A stretch of 64,000 nt of DNA from Halomonas salipaludis (GCF_002286975.1 NZ_NSKB01000010.1:62001-126000); one strand, 5' to 3'. Counted from the first letter of the stretch, positions 37,580 to 47,134 are shown. Program-made: numbers and translations. The notes: generated by a model from the sequence alone, not told the origin.

Positions 37580-38063
37580 CGGGAATGCTCCGATCCACGG
37601 CACGCCCCTTGCGCGCCTCTTCCACCAGACGCTGCAGGTAGCGGATGATGATCAGCGCGAAGCCGAACGGCACGGCAACTTGATAATACCAGGCCGGCAA
37701 ACCGAGCCCGTAGGAGCGCATACCAGAGTTCAGCTGATTCATCAGCACTTCCAAGGAGAAGTAGGCTGACAACGCCAGCAGGAGGATAGACAGCGCCCCG
37801 GAGATCACGAACACCACCCAGCGCAGGGCCACCGGCAGGGCGTCGTAGAGGATGGTGACCGCCAGATGCTCCCCCCGACGGGCGGCGATGGCAGCGCCGA
37901 AGACGGTCAGGATCAGGAAACCGTTGGTCAGCAGCTCCTCGGTGGCCGCCAGGGAGTAATTGGTGCCATAGCGCACCACCACGTTGGCAAAGCCCAGCAG
38001 AGTCATGCTGAGGAAGAGCGCCGCACAGACGATCTTCTCGGCTTCTCGTAACAGGAATCTCAT
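37572..38063 (-). CDS. TRAP transporter small permease (DctQ)
   Basis: The 163-residue protein has four membrane helices and typical DctQ features (FANVVVRYGTNYSLAATEEL, AAIAARRGEHLAVTILYD). It pairs with the DctM subunit that overlaps its end. The ATG at 38063 was preferred because the homology starts here, although the ribosome binding site is weak; coupling to dctP, 81 bases upstream, is possible. Confidence 0.93.
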   Translation of the reverse strand: MRFLLREAEKIVCAALFLSMTLLGFANVVVRYGTNYSLAATEELLTNGFLILTVFGAAIAARRGEHLAVTILYDALPVALRWVVFVISGALSILLLALSAYFSLEVLMNQLNSGMRSYGLGLPAWYYQVAVPFGFALIIIRYLQRLVEEARKGRAVDRSIPDV

Positions 38064-38144
38064 GTCAGGCCCAGTCTTGGCAGGAACCGAAAGGTCCGGG
38101 CCGAGACCCCAGGGAGGCACGGCCCGGAATGCGGTAGCGGGCTG

Positions 38145-39152
38145 TCAGTCGCCGCTGGCGTCGATCGCCTCCTGGAAGGCAGCGACGATCTCCGGTCCCA
38201 CCCTCTCGGCCCACTCGGCAAAGGCCGGCTGGGTCGCTTCCCGGAAGGCAGCAATCTCCTCTTCTGAGAGCTCGGTGATCTCCATACCCTGCTCGCGCAG
38301 GAAGTCGAGACCCTCGGCGGTACTCTCGCGGGTGATATCCACCTGGTAGACCATGGCCTCCTCGGCCGCCTGGCGAATTGCCGACTGGGTGTCAGCGTCG
38401 TAGCCGTTCCACTTCTCCCTGGAGATGCCCAGGAAGATGGGATCGTAAGAGTAGTGCCAGGCCGTCAGATAGTCCTGTACCTCGTAGATCTGCTGGGGAA
38501 TGATCACGGCGCCGACCGGATTCTCCTGGGCGTCCACCACACCCTGCTGCAGGGCCGTCATGGTCTCGGTCCACTGCATCTGCTGAGGGTTGGCGCCCAG
38601 GGAGTTCATCACATCGACGTACATGGGACCCGCCACGCGCACGTTCAGGCCCCGCATATCCTCGGGGGTTCGGATCGGACGCACGCTGTTGGTGAGCTCG
38701 CGGAAACCATTCTCGCCCCAAGCCAGCACCACGATCCCCCTCTCCTCCAATATCTCCTCAAGCAGTTCGACCGGTTTGCCCCGGGTCGTGGCATCGACCT
38801 GGTCGTATGTGGCGTAGAGGTACGGCAGGGAGAAGACCGCCATCTCCGGTACCAGTGGGGTCACGTTGATGGCGGAGGTGACCAGCAGGTCCAGAGCGCC
38901 CCGCCCCACCATCTCGGCTTGGCGCATTTGATCGCCACCGGAGAGCTGGGCGTTGGGGAAGACACGCACGCCGATCTCGCCATCGGTGGCTTCCGACACC
39001 AGCTCGGCAAAGCGCTCCGCCCCCTGGTGCCAGGTGGTGGAATCGCCGGTGTTATGGGACAGGCGTAGCGTCTCGGCGGAGGCGGTACCGGCCGCCATTG
39101 CCCCAGCCACGGCAACGGTCAGCACAAGCTTGCAAAAACCCAGGCTTTTCAT
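38145..39152 (-). CDS. TRAP transporter substrate-binding protein (DctP)
   Basis: The 335-residue protein has a signal peptide ending near AAGTASAETL and the DctP pattern (TWHQGAERFAELVSEATDGE, IGVRVFPNAQLSGGDQMRQA; the arginine-containing NVRVAGPMYVDVMNSLGANP). That arginine normally binds the ligand carboxylate. AAGGAG precedes the start. It is divergent from an IclR regulator whose candidate operators lie between them. Confidence 0.95.
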   Translation of the reverse strand: MKSLGFCKLVLTVAVAGAMAAGTASAETLRLSHNTGDSTTWHQGAERFAELVSEATDGEIGVRVFPNAQLSGGDQMRQAEMVGRGALDLLVTSAINVTPLVPEMAVFSLPYLYATYDQVDATTRGKPVELLEEILEERGIVVLAWGENGFRELTNSVRPIRTPEDMRGLNVRVAGPMYVDVMNSLGANPQQMQWTETMTALQQGVVDAQENPVGAVIIPQQIYEVQDYLTAWHYSYDPIFLGISREKWNGYDADTQSAIRQAAEEAMVYQVDITRESTAEGLDFLREQGMEITELSEEEIAAFREATQPAFAEWAERVGPEIVAAFQEAIDASGD

Positions 39153-39223
39153 TGTGTTGTACTCCTTCTGGCGCGCTCGTTCAGTCGAGCCTAATTCTTG
39201 TGTCTATATCTGGCTCTTATTGA

Positions 39224-39236
39224 TCCACATCGTGGA
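39224..39236. promoter_or_regulatory. Candidate IclR operator 1 (dctP side)
   Basis: TCCACATCGTGGA is a 13-base inverted repeat with arms TCCAC/GTGGA around three bases. The same pattern recurs at 39343-39355. It lies 72 bases upstream of the dctP start. Confidence 0.5.
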
Positions 39237-39342
39237 CCACTAATCATAAATCCAACAAGTCAAACTTGCCAAACCCTTTTGTTAAAGTCAAAGTAAAGCG
39301 TAATTACTCATTATAAGCACATGAAGCGCTAGAGACTGATAG

Positions 39343-39355
39343 TCCATATTATGGA
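39343..39355. promoter_or_regulatory. Candidate IclR operator 2, over the iclR start codon
   Basis: TCCATATTATGGA is a 13-base inverted repeat of the same TCCAY-N3-RTGGA form as operator 1. The ATG of the IclR gene (39351-39353) is part of its right arm, so binding would block the gene's own expression. Confidence 0.5.
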
Positions 39356-40166
39356 ACAAGATAAAGTCAAAGGCAGCGGGAAGACATCCGGCGCCCAGAG
39401 CGTCGACCGGGCCCTGGCCCTGCTGAGTCTCCTGGGCCGCCACTCGGGGGAGGGGCTGTCACTCTCCGAGCTGACGGCGCTGAGCGGGCTCAACAAGCCA
39501 ACTGTCAGGCGACTGTTGCTGGCCCTGATCAACGGCGGGATGGTCGATCAGTGCAACCCCACTCATCGCTACCAGCTGGGGCCCGAGGCTTACCTTCTCG
39601 GGCTGCGCGCCTCAGAACACCACGGCCTGGTCAGGACCGCCACCCGCAACGTCGCTCGCCTGGCCAAGGCTACCGAGGACGCCGCCTGCCTCTCTGTCCG
39701 GCGTGGACTCTATTCGCTCTGCCTGCACCGGGAGGATGGCCCCTACCCGATCCGCACCTATGCCCTGGTGCCGGGGGCCTATCACCCGCTGGGTGTAGGC
39801 GCCGGCTCGCTGGCCATGCTGGCGGCGCTGCCCGATGACGAGGTCGAGACCACCCTGGAAGCGAATCATCAGACGCTGGCCGCAGAGTACCCGTCGTTGA
39901 TGCCCGAGCGGCTCCGGGAGCTGGTCATGGAGACCCGTCAGCACGGCTACGCCCTGAACCCGGGCCTCGTCTTTCCCGACTCCTGGGGCCTCGGCATTGC
40001 CCTGTACTGGCCCGACGGCACCCTGGTCGGAGCGCTGTCGCTGGCGGCCATCGAGAGCCGCATGCAGGAACCGCGATGCCGCCAACTACTACCCCTGCTC
40101 AAGCAGGAAGCGAAGGACATCGAGGCGCAGATCGCCCGGCAATACGCAAAGCACCCTCACGGCTAG
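39351..40166 (+). CDS. IclR family transcriptional regulator
   Basis: The 271-residue protein has the IclR winged helix (SVDRALALLSLLGRHSGEGL, LSELTALSGLNKPTVRRLLL) and a C-terminal effector domain (YHPLGVGAGSLAMLAALPDD). It should sense the organic acid handled by the divergent TRAP-SDR operon and the thiolase/synthetase genes downstream. Two matching palindromes, one across its own start codon, suggest autoregulation. Confidence 0.93.
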   Translation: MEQDKVKGSGKTSGAQSVDRALALLSLLGRHSGEGLSLSELTALSGLNKPTVRRLLLALINGGMVDQCNPTHRYQLGPEAYLLGLRASEHHGLVRTATRNVARLAKATEDAACLSVRRGLYSLCLHREDGPYPIRTYALVPGAYHPLGVGAGSLAMLAALPDDEVETTLEANHQTLAAEYPSLMPERLRELVMETRQHGYALNPGLVFPDSWGLGIALYWPDGTLVGALSLAAIESRMQEPRCRQLLPLLKQEAKDIEAQIARQYAKHPHG

Positions 40167-40273
40167 CACCTCATCGGCAATAGAGGCGCAGCTGGACATA
40201 TCGAGACAACGAGGGGCACCGGTCAAGCCCCGAATCGGACACGTGCAGACAACAAGAGTAAGGAGTGACACAC

Positions 40274-41443
40274 GTGACACAGGCACAGATCGTCGGTTGG
40301 GCACACTCTCCCTTCGGCAAGCTCACCGAGCCCGATACCGAAACCCTCATGAAAGACGTGGTAAGCGATGCCCTGGTCCACGCCGGGGTCACCCACCAGG
40401 ACATCGACGGCATCTTCGTGGGCGTCTACAACAACGGCTTCTCACGCCAGGACTTCCAGGCCGCCCTGGTGGCCATGGGCGATGAGCGCTTTGCCCATAC
40501 CCCCGCCACCCGTTACGAGAACGCCTGCGCCACGGGCAGTGCCGCCCTGCATGGAGCGCTCGACTTCATCGAGTCGGGGCGCGGCCGCATGGCCCTAGTG
40601 GTCGGCGCGGAGAAGATGAGCGCCACCCCGACCGCTGAGGTGGGCGACATCCTGCTCAGCGCCAGCTACCACCGGCACGAGGCCGACATTCAGGGCGGCT
40701 TCGCCGGCCTGTTCGGCAAGATCGCCGAGAGCTACTTCCAGCGCTACGGTGACCGCTCCCGCGAGCTGGCCATGATCGCCGCCAAGAATCACGCCAACGG
40801 CGTCGCCAACCCCTGGGCGCAGATGCGCAAGGACATCGGGGTCGACTTCTGCGCCACTGTCTCCGAGCGCAACCCCATCGTTGCCGGGCCGCTGCGCCGC
40901 ACCGACTGTTCGCTGATCTCCGACGGTGCTGCCGCCCTGGTCGTCGCCGACGCCGAGACGGCGGCCCAGATGCGGCGCGCCATCGGCTTCCGGGCGCGCA
41001 CCCAGGCCAACGACATCATGGCGCTGTCGCAGCGTAACGTGCTCGAGTTTCGCGGCGCTGCCATCGCCTGGCAGCAGGCGCTGGCGGCATCAGGCCTCAC
41101 CCTCGACGACCTATCCCTGGTCGAGACCCACGACTGTTTCACCATCGCCGAGATGCTCGAGTACGAGGCCATGGGGCTCGCCGCCCCCGGCGAGGGCCAT
41201 CGAGTGATCCGCGAGGGCCTGACCCACAAGGACGGCAAACTGCCGGTCAACCCTTCGGGCGGGCTCAAGTCCAAGGGCCACCCGATCGGCGCCACCGGGG
41301 TGTCCATGCACGTCATGGCCGCCATGCAGCTCATGGCGGAGGCCGGCGACATGCAGATACCCGGTGCCCGCCTCGCCGGTGTCTTCAACATGGGCGGCGC
41401 CGCCGTGACCAACTATGTGTCGATCCTGGAGCGCGTCAAATGA
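40274..41443 (+). CDS. Thiolase-family protein (acetyl-CoA acetyltransferase-like, SCP2 type)
   Basis: The 389-residue protein has the active cysteine near residue 85 (YENACATGSAALHGA), a VETHDCFTIAE segment and NPSGGLKSKGHPIGATG near the end. It resembles the SCP2-thiolase group used in beta-oxidation-like catabolism. TAAGGAG lies 8 bases before the GTG at 40274; the earlier in-frame GTG overlaps that site and is unlikely. It overlaps the acyl-CoA synthetase gene by 4 bases. Confidence 0.88.
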   Translation: MTQAQIVGWAHSPFGKLTEPDTETLMKDVVSDALVHAGVTHQDIDGIFVGVYNNGFSRQDFQAALVAMGDERFAHTPATRYENACATGSAALHGALDFIESGRGRMALVVGAEKMSATPTAEVGDILLSASYHRHEADIQGGFAGLFGKIAESYFQRYGDRSRELAMIAAKNHANGVANPWAQMRKDIGVDFCATVSERNPIVAGPLRRTDCSLISDGAAALVVADAETAAQMRRAIGFRARTQANDIMALSQRNVLEFRGAAIAWQQALAASGLTLDDLSLVETHDCFTIAEMLEYEAMGLAAPGEGHRVIREGLTHKDGKLPVNPSGGLKSKGHPIGATGVSMHVMAAMQLMAEAGDMQIPGARLAGVFNMGGAAVTNYVSILERVK

Positions 41444-43041
41444 GCATGGACCTGGCCAACGGCATGACACCGGTTTCCACCCGGGTGATGAACCTCTCCC
41501 ACCTGCTCACCGAGACCGCCCGGCGTCACCCCGACGACATCGGCTTCGTGTGGGGCGAGCGCAGCTGGCGCTGGGCCGAGATGGAGGCCCGGGCCGAGGC
41601 CTTCGCCTACGCCCTGGTAGAGGAATTCGGCGTGCGCAAGGGCGACCGCCTGCTGGTGCAGTCGGCCAACTGCCACCAGATGTTCGAGGCGATGTTCGCC
41701 TGTTGGCGGGCCGGGGCCGTTTGGGTGCCCGCCAACTACCGCCAATCGCCAGCGGACATCGCCTGGCTGGCGGCATCCTCCGGCGCCAAGGGGCTGCTTT
41801 GCGGCGCCGCCTTCGCCGAGCACGCCGCGGCCTGCCAGGCCCATGTGGAATACAGCGTGGCCATTGGCGAGAGCGATTTCGCCCCCGACTACGAGACCCT
41901 GGTCGCCCGCCATGCCGGACGGCGCCTGCCAGCGGTGGCAGTGCAGCGCGACGACCCGGCCTGGTTCTTCTTCACCTCCGGCACCACCGGCCGGCCCAAG
42001 GCCGCAGTACTGACCCACGGCCAGATGGCTTTCGTGGTCACCAATCACCTCTGCGACCTGATGCCCGGCACCGGCCCCGAGGACGCCTCTATCGTCGTCG
42101 CGCCGCTCTCCCACGGTGCCGGCATCCACCAACTCGCCCAGGTGGCCCACGGCGTCAAGACGATCCTGCCGGCTGGCGAGAAGTTCGACCCAGCCGAGGT
42201 TTGGGCGCTGGTCGAGAAGTGGCAAGTCACCAACGTCTTCACCGTGCCGACCATCGTCAAGATGCTCGTCGAGCATGACAGCGTTGACGAGCACGACCAC
42301 ACCTCGCTGCGCTACGTCATCTACGCCGGTGCCCCCATGTACCGTGCCGACCAGGTGAAGGCACTGAAAACCCTGGGCCCCGTGCTGGTGCAGTACTTCG
42401 GCCTCGGCGAGGTCACCGGCAACATCACCGTGCTGCCGCCGGCCTTTCACCACATCGACGATGCCCGCATGAAGATCGGCAGTTGCGGTTTCGCACGCAC
42501 CGGCATGCAAGTGCAGATCCAGGACGCTGAGGGCAACGAGGTCGCCTCGGGTGAGACCGGCGAGATCGCCGTAATCGGCCCCGCCGTGTTCGCCGGCTAC
42601 CACGACAACCCCGAGGCCAACCGCAAGAGCTTCCGTCACGGCTGGTTCCTGACCGGCGACCTGGGCCATATGGACGAGCAGGGCTTCGTCTACCTGACCG
42701 GCCGAGTCTCGGACATGTACATCTCCGGCGGTTCCAACATCTATCCCCGCGAGATCGAGGAGAAGCTCCTGGCCCACCCGGATATCTCTGAGGTGGCAGT
42801 ACTCGGCGTGGCGGATCCCGTCTGGGGCGAGGTGGGCCTCGCCGTCTGCGTGCCCTATCCTGGTGCCGTCCTCGACGCCGACGGCATGGCGGCCTGGCTG
42901 GACGGAAAGCTGGCCCGCTACAAACTGCCGCGCCACTATGTGTTCTGGGAGGAGATGCCCAAGTCCGCCTACGGCAAGATCACCAAGAAGTTGATTCGCG
43001 AGACACTCATCGAACGCGGGGACCTCAAGGAGGCGACATGA
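41440..43041 (+). CDS. Acyl-CoA synthetase (AMP-forming)
   Basis: The 533-residue protein has the adenylate-forming motifs in order: FFTSGTTGRPKAAVLTHG, YFGLGEVTG, GWFLTGDLGHMDEQGFVYLT, and a C-terminal lysine in KSAYGKITKK. It activates a carboxylic acid to its CoA thioester, probably the acid imported by the adjacent TRAP system. Both ends overlap neighbouring genes by 4 bases, giving a tightly coupled three-gene unit. The chain specificity is not evident. Confidence 0.93.
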   Translation: MSMDLANGMTPVSTRVMNLSHLLTETARRHPDDIGFVWGERSWRWAEMEARAEAFAYALVEEFGVRKGDRLLVQSANCHQMFEAMFACWRAGAVWVPANYRQSPADIAWLAASSGAKGLLCGAAFAEHAAACQAHVEYSVAIGESDFAPDYETLVARHAGRRLPAVAVQRDDPAWFFFTSGTTGRPKAAVLTHGQMAFVVTNHLCDLMPGTGPEDASIVVAPLSHGAGIHQLAQVAHGVKTILPAGEKFDPAEVWALVEKWQVTNVFTVPTIVKMLVEHDSVDEHDHTSLRYVIYAGAPMYRADQVKALKTLGPVLVQYFGLGEVTGNITVLPPAFHHIDDARMKIGSCGFARTGMQVQIQDAEGNEVASGETGEIAVIGPAVFAGYHDNPEANRKSFRHGWFLTGDLGHMDEQGFVYLTGRVSDMYISGGSNIYPREIEEKLLAHPDISEVAVLGVADPVWGEVGLAVCVPYPGAVLDADGMAAWLDGKLARYKLPRHYVFWEEMPKSAYGKITKKLIRETLIERGDLKEAT

Positions 43042-43898
43042 ACTCTGATGCCCGACATGCCGGGTCGATGCGTCGCATCATGCATCCGGGACCGTGGGCC
43101 GACCAGCGCCATCAGGCAGTGCCCTGCCGAGTAACCCAGCGCCGTCTCGTTCTACGCGGCGGCCAGACGCTGCACGCTGCCGTGGTCATGGCCCTGGAGG
43201 AGAGTGGAGCCCGCGCTGCCTATCTCGAACTGGCGGAGGCAACGATGGCATCGCTGCGCTACGTCATTCCGGCAGACGATGAAAGCGGTGAGCACGCCGC
43301 CTGGTACAGCGCCACCCACGAACTCGCGCCACCGGCGCTCCTCCATCGCGCCGGTCTGCATGTCGGCCGCCGCGACGGTAAGCCGTTCCTGCACTGCCAC
43401 GGCCTCTGGGAAGGCGCCGACGGCAGCCAGGCCATGGGACACATGCTACCTACCGAATCGGTGCTGGCAGAGGATACCGAGGCGACCTGCCTGGTGGTGG
43501 AGGACGCCCTGCTGGAGGTGATTCACGACGCCGAGACCCGCTTCTCGCTGTTCGCACCGCGCCCCGAGGGTCCACCGTCGACGGGTACCAACGCGTTGCT
43601 GTTCACGCTTAGGCCCAACCAGGATCTAGGCGAGGCTGTAGAGGCCCTCGCCGACCGCTACGGACTTACCGAAGCGCAGCTATCGGGCCTCGGCAGCCTT
43701 GTCGGCACCACCTTTGCCGACGGCAGTGTCTTGAGCAGCCACGCCACTGAGGTGTTGATACTCAGCGGCCGCCTGGAACATGGAAAAGCTATCATCGAGC
43801 TTGCCTCGGTAGGCATCGACGGCATACATCGTCAAGGGCACCTCGCCCCCGGCCACAATGCCGTCTGCGTCACCGCTGAGCTGATACTCCATCAATGA
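43038..43898 (+). CDS. PPC (DUF296) domain protein, two domains
   Basis: The 286-residue protein has two regions with PPC/DUF296 character: a first around LHCHGLWEGADGSQAMGHML with TEATCLVVEDALLEV, and a second around LFTLRPNQDLGEAVEALADR and EVLILSGRLEHG. PPC domains occur in plant AT-hook proteins and in small bacterial proteins of unclear role. Here it is coupled by a 4-base overlap to an acyl-CoA synthetase, so a metabolic rather than DNA-binding role is plausible; that is inference. Confidence 0.65.
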   Translation: MNSDARHAGSMRRIMHPGPWADQRHQAVPCRVTQRRLVLRGGQTLHAAVVMALEESGARAAYLELAEATMASLRYVIPADDESGEHAAWYSATHELAPPALLHRAGLHVGRRDGKPFLHCHGLWEGADGSQAMGHMLPTESVLAEDTEATCLVVEDALLEVIHDAETRFSLFAPRPEGPPSTGTNALLFTLRPNQDLGEAVEALADRYGLTEAQLSGLGSLVGTTFADGSVLSSHATEVLILSGRLEHGKAIIELASVGIDGIHRQGHLAPGHNAVCVTAELILHQ

Positions 43899-44085
43899 TC
43901 CAGCCTGCGGCGTCTGAGCTTTGACGCACTCTGTGGATTCCAGCCGCGGTATTGTGTCCGACTCGTTGGATTGCGCATGAGCGGTTGAGGTTGTTCTTGC
44001 TGTTATCGGGGCTTGCCGATTCAAGCTAGTTAGCCGGCATAAGGGCGTCAAACGGCAGTGTCAGGACGCGCTGATGACCAGCGCC

Positions 44086-44159
44086 TTGCGGAAAGACGAC
44101 GTTGAGCTTCGCACCTGGCCAGCGCGTTCGACGGCGAGCGTGTGATGATCGAGGCGTGA
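44086..44159 (+). pseudogene. Relic of a nirD 3' end
   Basis: The sequence reads KDDVELRTWPAR and then, after one frame change, FDGERVMIEA and a TGA. The intact NirD at 23.8-24.2 kb ends DESVTLRTWPVRFDGEKVVIEA in the same order. Nothing else of the gene is left. The remainder of 43899-44192 holds no recognisable gene. Confidence 0.6.
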
Positions 44160-44192
44160 GAGCACGGACACCCACCGAGCGCCCGTGCTGAT

Positions 44193-45905
44193 TCAACGCT
44201 TGAGGAAGTTGCTCTTGACCAGGCTCACCACCTCATCCATGCGCCCGGCGAGCACTGCCTTGCCGGAATAGAGCGCGGTGGAGGCGACCTGCCCGGCTTC
44301 CACCTTGGGCGGCATCACCAGCTCCATGGGGTTGACCTTCACATCCAGCAGGGCTGGCCCCGGCTGGGCGAACAGCTCGCCGAGGGCCGCGTCGAGCTCG
44401 TCTTCGCGCTCGACGCGCTTGCCCCACATGCCGATGGCCTCGGCCACGCGCCCGAAATCTGGGTTGGTTAGGCCGGTGAAGGCATCGAGCAGCCCTTCCA
44501 CCTTCTGCTCCAGCTCGACGAAGCCCAGCGAGGCGTTGTTGTAGACCACCAGCTTGAGCGGGATCCGCTCCTGCACCAGGGTCAGCAGGTCGCCGAGCAG
44601 CATCGCTAGCCCGCCGTCGCCACACATCGCCACTACCTGGCGCTGTGGGTAGGCAAGCTGAATGCCGATCGCCTGGGGGTAGGCGTTGGCCATGGTGCCG
44701 TGCTGCAGGCTAGCCAGGGTGCGACGCCGGCCATGGGTCTGAATATGGCGCAGCATCCACACCATCGGGCTGCCGGTATCAGCAGTGACGATCGCGTCCT
44801 CGGCGGCCAGGCGGTCCACCGCCAAGGTCAACTCCTGGGGGTGGATCAGGCCGTCATCGCGGGTGTTATGCGCCGACTTCTCCAGCGACTTGCGGTAGCG
44901 CTTCAGGCACTTGTCGAGCCAGCGCGTGCTGGTCTGCTCCTCGACCACCTCGAGCAGCGCCTCGCAGGTGTCCCGGGTGCTGCCGACCAGGCCGATATCC
45001 ACCGGGTGGCGGCGCCCGATCTGCGCAGGGTCATGGTCGACCTGGATGATAGTCGCCTTGTCAGGGTAGAACTGGGTCCAGGCGAAGTTGCAGCCCAACA
45101 GCAGCAGAGTGTCGCATTCGGCCACCGCTTCATAGCCGCCTTCCAGACCGAAGACCCCGGTCATGCCCACCTGATAGGGGTTGTCGTGTTCGATGAAGTC
45201 CTTGGCTCGCGAGGTCCAGGCCACTGGCGCCTTGAGCTTCTCCGCCAGCGCCAGCACCTGCTCGCGGGCGTGTTCGCAGCCGGAGCCGGCGAAGATCGAG
45301 ATCTTGCCGCCGCGGTTGAGCTGCTTGACTGCCGGTACGAACGATTCGGCGCTGGGGCGCAGCGCGTAGTCGAAGCGATGCGCCCGGTAGGGCAGGTCCT
45401 GGGACGGCGTCTGGGTAAACAGGTCGCCGGGCACGATCAACACCGCTACGCCGCGCTTGGCCAGCGCCGTCTGGGCGGCGATGGCGGCCATGCGGCGGGC
45501 CTGCTCGGGGGAGGCCAAGGTCTCGCAGAACACGCTGTACTGCTTGAAGATCGGTGACTGGTCGACTGCCTGGGGGAACCCCACTCCCGACTCGCCAACC
45601 GGTACCTGAGAGGCGATGAGGACCACCGGCGCACCATTGCGGTGGGCATCGTACAGGCCGTTGACGAAGTGCAGACTGCCCGGCCCGCAGGAGCCGGCAC
45701 ACAGCGCCAGCTCGCCGGTCATGTAGGCCTCGCCGCCGGCGGCGAAGCCGCCTACCTCCTCATGGCGTACCGGCACCCACTGGATATCGCTCTGGCGCAG
45801 GCTGTCGGTGAAGTGATTGAGCGTATCGCCGGCCACGCCATAGCAGCGCTTGGCGCCGGCCTGCTGTAACGTCTCGACGATGATGCTGGCTACGTTGTGG
45901 CTCAT
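44193..45905 (-). CDS. poxB: Pyruvate dehydrogenase (quinone), PoxB-type
   Basis: The 570-residue protein is a thiamine diphosphate enzyme of the size of E. coli PoxB. Seen are the N-terminal glutamate region (WVPVRHEEVGGFAAGGEAYM), AGSCGPGSLHFVNGLYDA, the middle FAD-binding domain, and the TPP motif MCGDGGLAMLLGDLLTLVQE ... NNASLGFV. It converts pyruvate to acetate and CO2, passing electrons to ubiquinone at the membrane. GGAGGG precedes the ATG at 45905. Related TPP enzymes are possible but length and motifs favour PoxB. Confidence 0.87.
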   Translation of the reverse strand: MSHNVASIIVETLQQAGAKRCYGVAGDTLNHFTDSLRQSDIQWVPVRHEEVGGFAAGGEAYMTGELALCAGSCGPGSLHFVNGLYDAHRNGAPVVLIASQVPVGESGVGFPQAVDQSPIFKQYSVFCETLASPEQARRMAAIAAQTALAKRGVAVLIVPGDLFTQTPSQDLPYRAHRFDYALRPSAESFVPAVKQLNRGGKISIFAGSGCEHAREQVLALAEKLKAPVAWTSRAKDFIEHDNPYQVGMTGVFGLEGGYEAVAECDTLLLLGCNFAWTQFYPDKATIIQVDHDPAQIGRRHPVDIGLVGSTRDTCEALLEVVEEQTSTRWLDKCLKRYRKSLEKSAHNTRDDGLIHPQELTLAVDRLAAEDAIVTADTGSPMVWMLRHIQTHGRRRTLASLQHGTMANAYPQAIGIQLAYPQRQVVAMCGDGGLAMLLGDLLTLVQERIPLKLVVYNNASLGFVELEQKVEGLLDAFTGLTNPDFGRVAEAIGMWGKRVEREDELDAALGELFAQPGPALLDVKVNPMELVMPPKVEAGQVASTALYSGKAVLAGRMDEVVSLVKSNFLKR

Positions 45906-46108
45906 GTGCGAATCCCTCCGCGTCAGCGGCAGCCAGGATGGCTGCCATTTCAACCCGCTGCCCTCATGGCACGGGTCATGTTTCCAGCCTAGGCCTTGCC
46001 GCGGGCGGGTTTCAAATCCCCGCCGGCGTTAAGCGTTGACTTGGTGGGCGGCGACGGTGCCCACTATGCTCAGCACATATTGCATTGCATCAACGCCAGG
46101 GAGGCGAC

Positions 46109-47134
46109 ATGCCAGAGACCAAAGCCATTGACCTGGCGCTTCAGGGCGGAGGCGCACACGGCGCCTTCACCTGGGGCGTGATAGACCGCCTGCTGGAAGA
46201 CCCGCGCATCGAAATAGAGGGCATCAGCGGTACCAGTGCCGGCGCCATGAACGCCGTGGTGGTGGCCGAGGGGCTGACCCGCGGCGGCGAGCAAGCCGCG
46301 CGGGAAGGGCTGGAGGCCTTCTGGCGCGCGGTCAGCGACGCCGCCATGACCAGCCCCATCAAGCGCACCCCGCTGGACATGCTGCTCGGCAACTGGAGCC
46401 TCGACCACTCCCCCGGCTATCTGATGATGGATTTCATGAGCCGCGTGGTGTCGCCCTACCAGTTCAACCCCTTCAACCTCAATCCGCTGCGCGACCTGCT
46501 GGCCGAGCTGGTCGACTTCGAGCGGGTTCGTCGCTGCGACTCGCTCAAGCTGTTCGTGTGTGCCACCGATGTGAAGAGTGGCAAGCAACGGGTCTTTCGC
46601 CGCGAGGAGATGAGCGCCGATGCGGTGATGGCCTCGGCCTGCCTGCCGTTCATGTTCCAGGCCGTGGAAATCGACGGCCGCGCCTACTGGGACGGCGGCT
46701 ACGTCGGCAACCCGGCGCTGTTCCCGCTGATGGAGGAGTGCGGCTCGCGGGACATCGTGATCGTGCAGATCAACCCCATCGAACGCGACGAGGTGCCGAC
46801 CAGCGCCGCGGCGATCCTCAACCGCATGAACGAGATCACCTTCAACGCGTCGCTGATCAAGGAAGTGCGCATGGCTGCCATGCTCAAGGGCCTGATCAGC
46901 GATAGCGGCATGGATATCGGCTGCTACCGTGACACCCTGTTCCACCGCATCAGCGCCGACGACGCCCTGGAAGGGCTATCGGTGTCGAGCAAGATGAACG
47001 CCGAGTGGGCGTTCCTGTGCAAGCTGCGCGACAGCGGCCGGGCGGCCTGCGACGCCTGGCTCGATGCCTCCTTCGACGACCTCGGCAAATGCTCCACGCT
47101 GGACATCGACAGCGTCTACCTGCAACAGGAATGA
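46109..47134 (+). CDS. Patatin-like phospholipase
   Basis: The 341-residue protein has the patatin catalytic features: the oxyanion glycines in LQGGGAHGAFTWG, the serine at about residue 43 in GISGTSAGAMNAV and the aspartate near 194 in YWDGGYVGNPAL. It should hydrolyse acyl esters of lipids. There is no signal peptide, so it acts in the cytoplasm or at the inner membrane. AGGGAGG precedes the ATG at 46109. It is divergent from poxB. Confidence 0.93.
   Translation: MPETKAIDLALQGGGAHGAFTWGVIDRLLEDPRIEIEGISGTSAGAMNAVVVAEGLTRGGEQAAREGLEAFWRAVSDAAMTSPIKRTPLDMLLGNWSLDHSPGYLMMDFMSRVVSPYQFNPFNLNPLRDLLAELVDFERVRRCDSLKLFVCATDVKSGKQRVFRREEMSADAVMASACLPFMFQAVEIDGRAYWDGGYVGNPALFPLMEECGSRDIVIVQINPIERDEVPTSAAAILNRMNEITFNASLIKEVRMAAMLKGLISDSGMDIGCYRDTLFHRISADDALEGLSVSSKMNAEWAFLCKLRDSGRAACDAWLDASFDDLGKCSTLDIDSVYLQQE

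Noticed and set aside
41413-42936. A 507-codon leftward open frame
   Set aside because: It is antisense to the acyl-CoA synthetase with all its motifs and has no recognisable domain.
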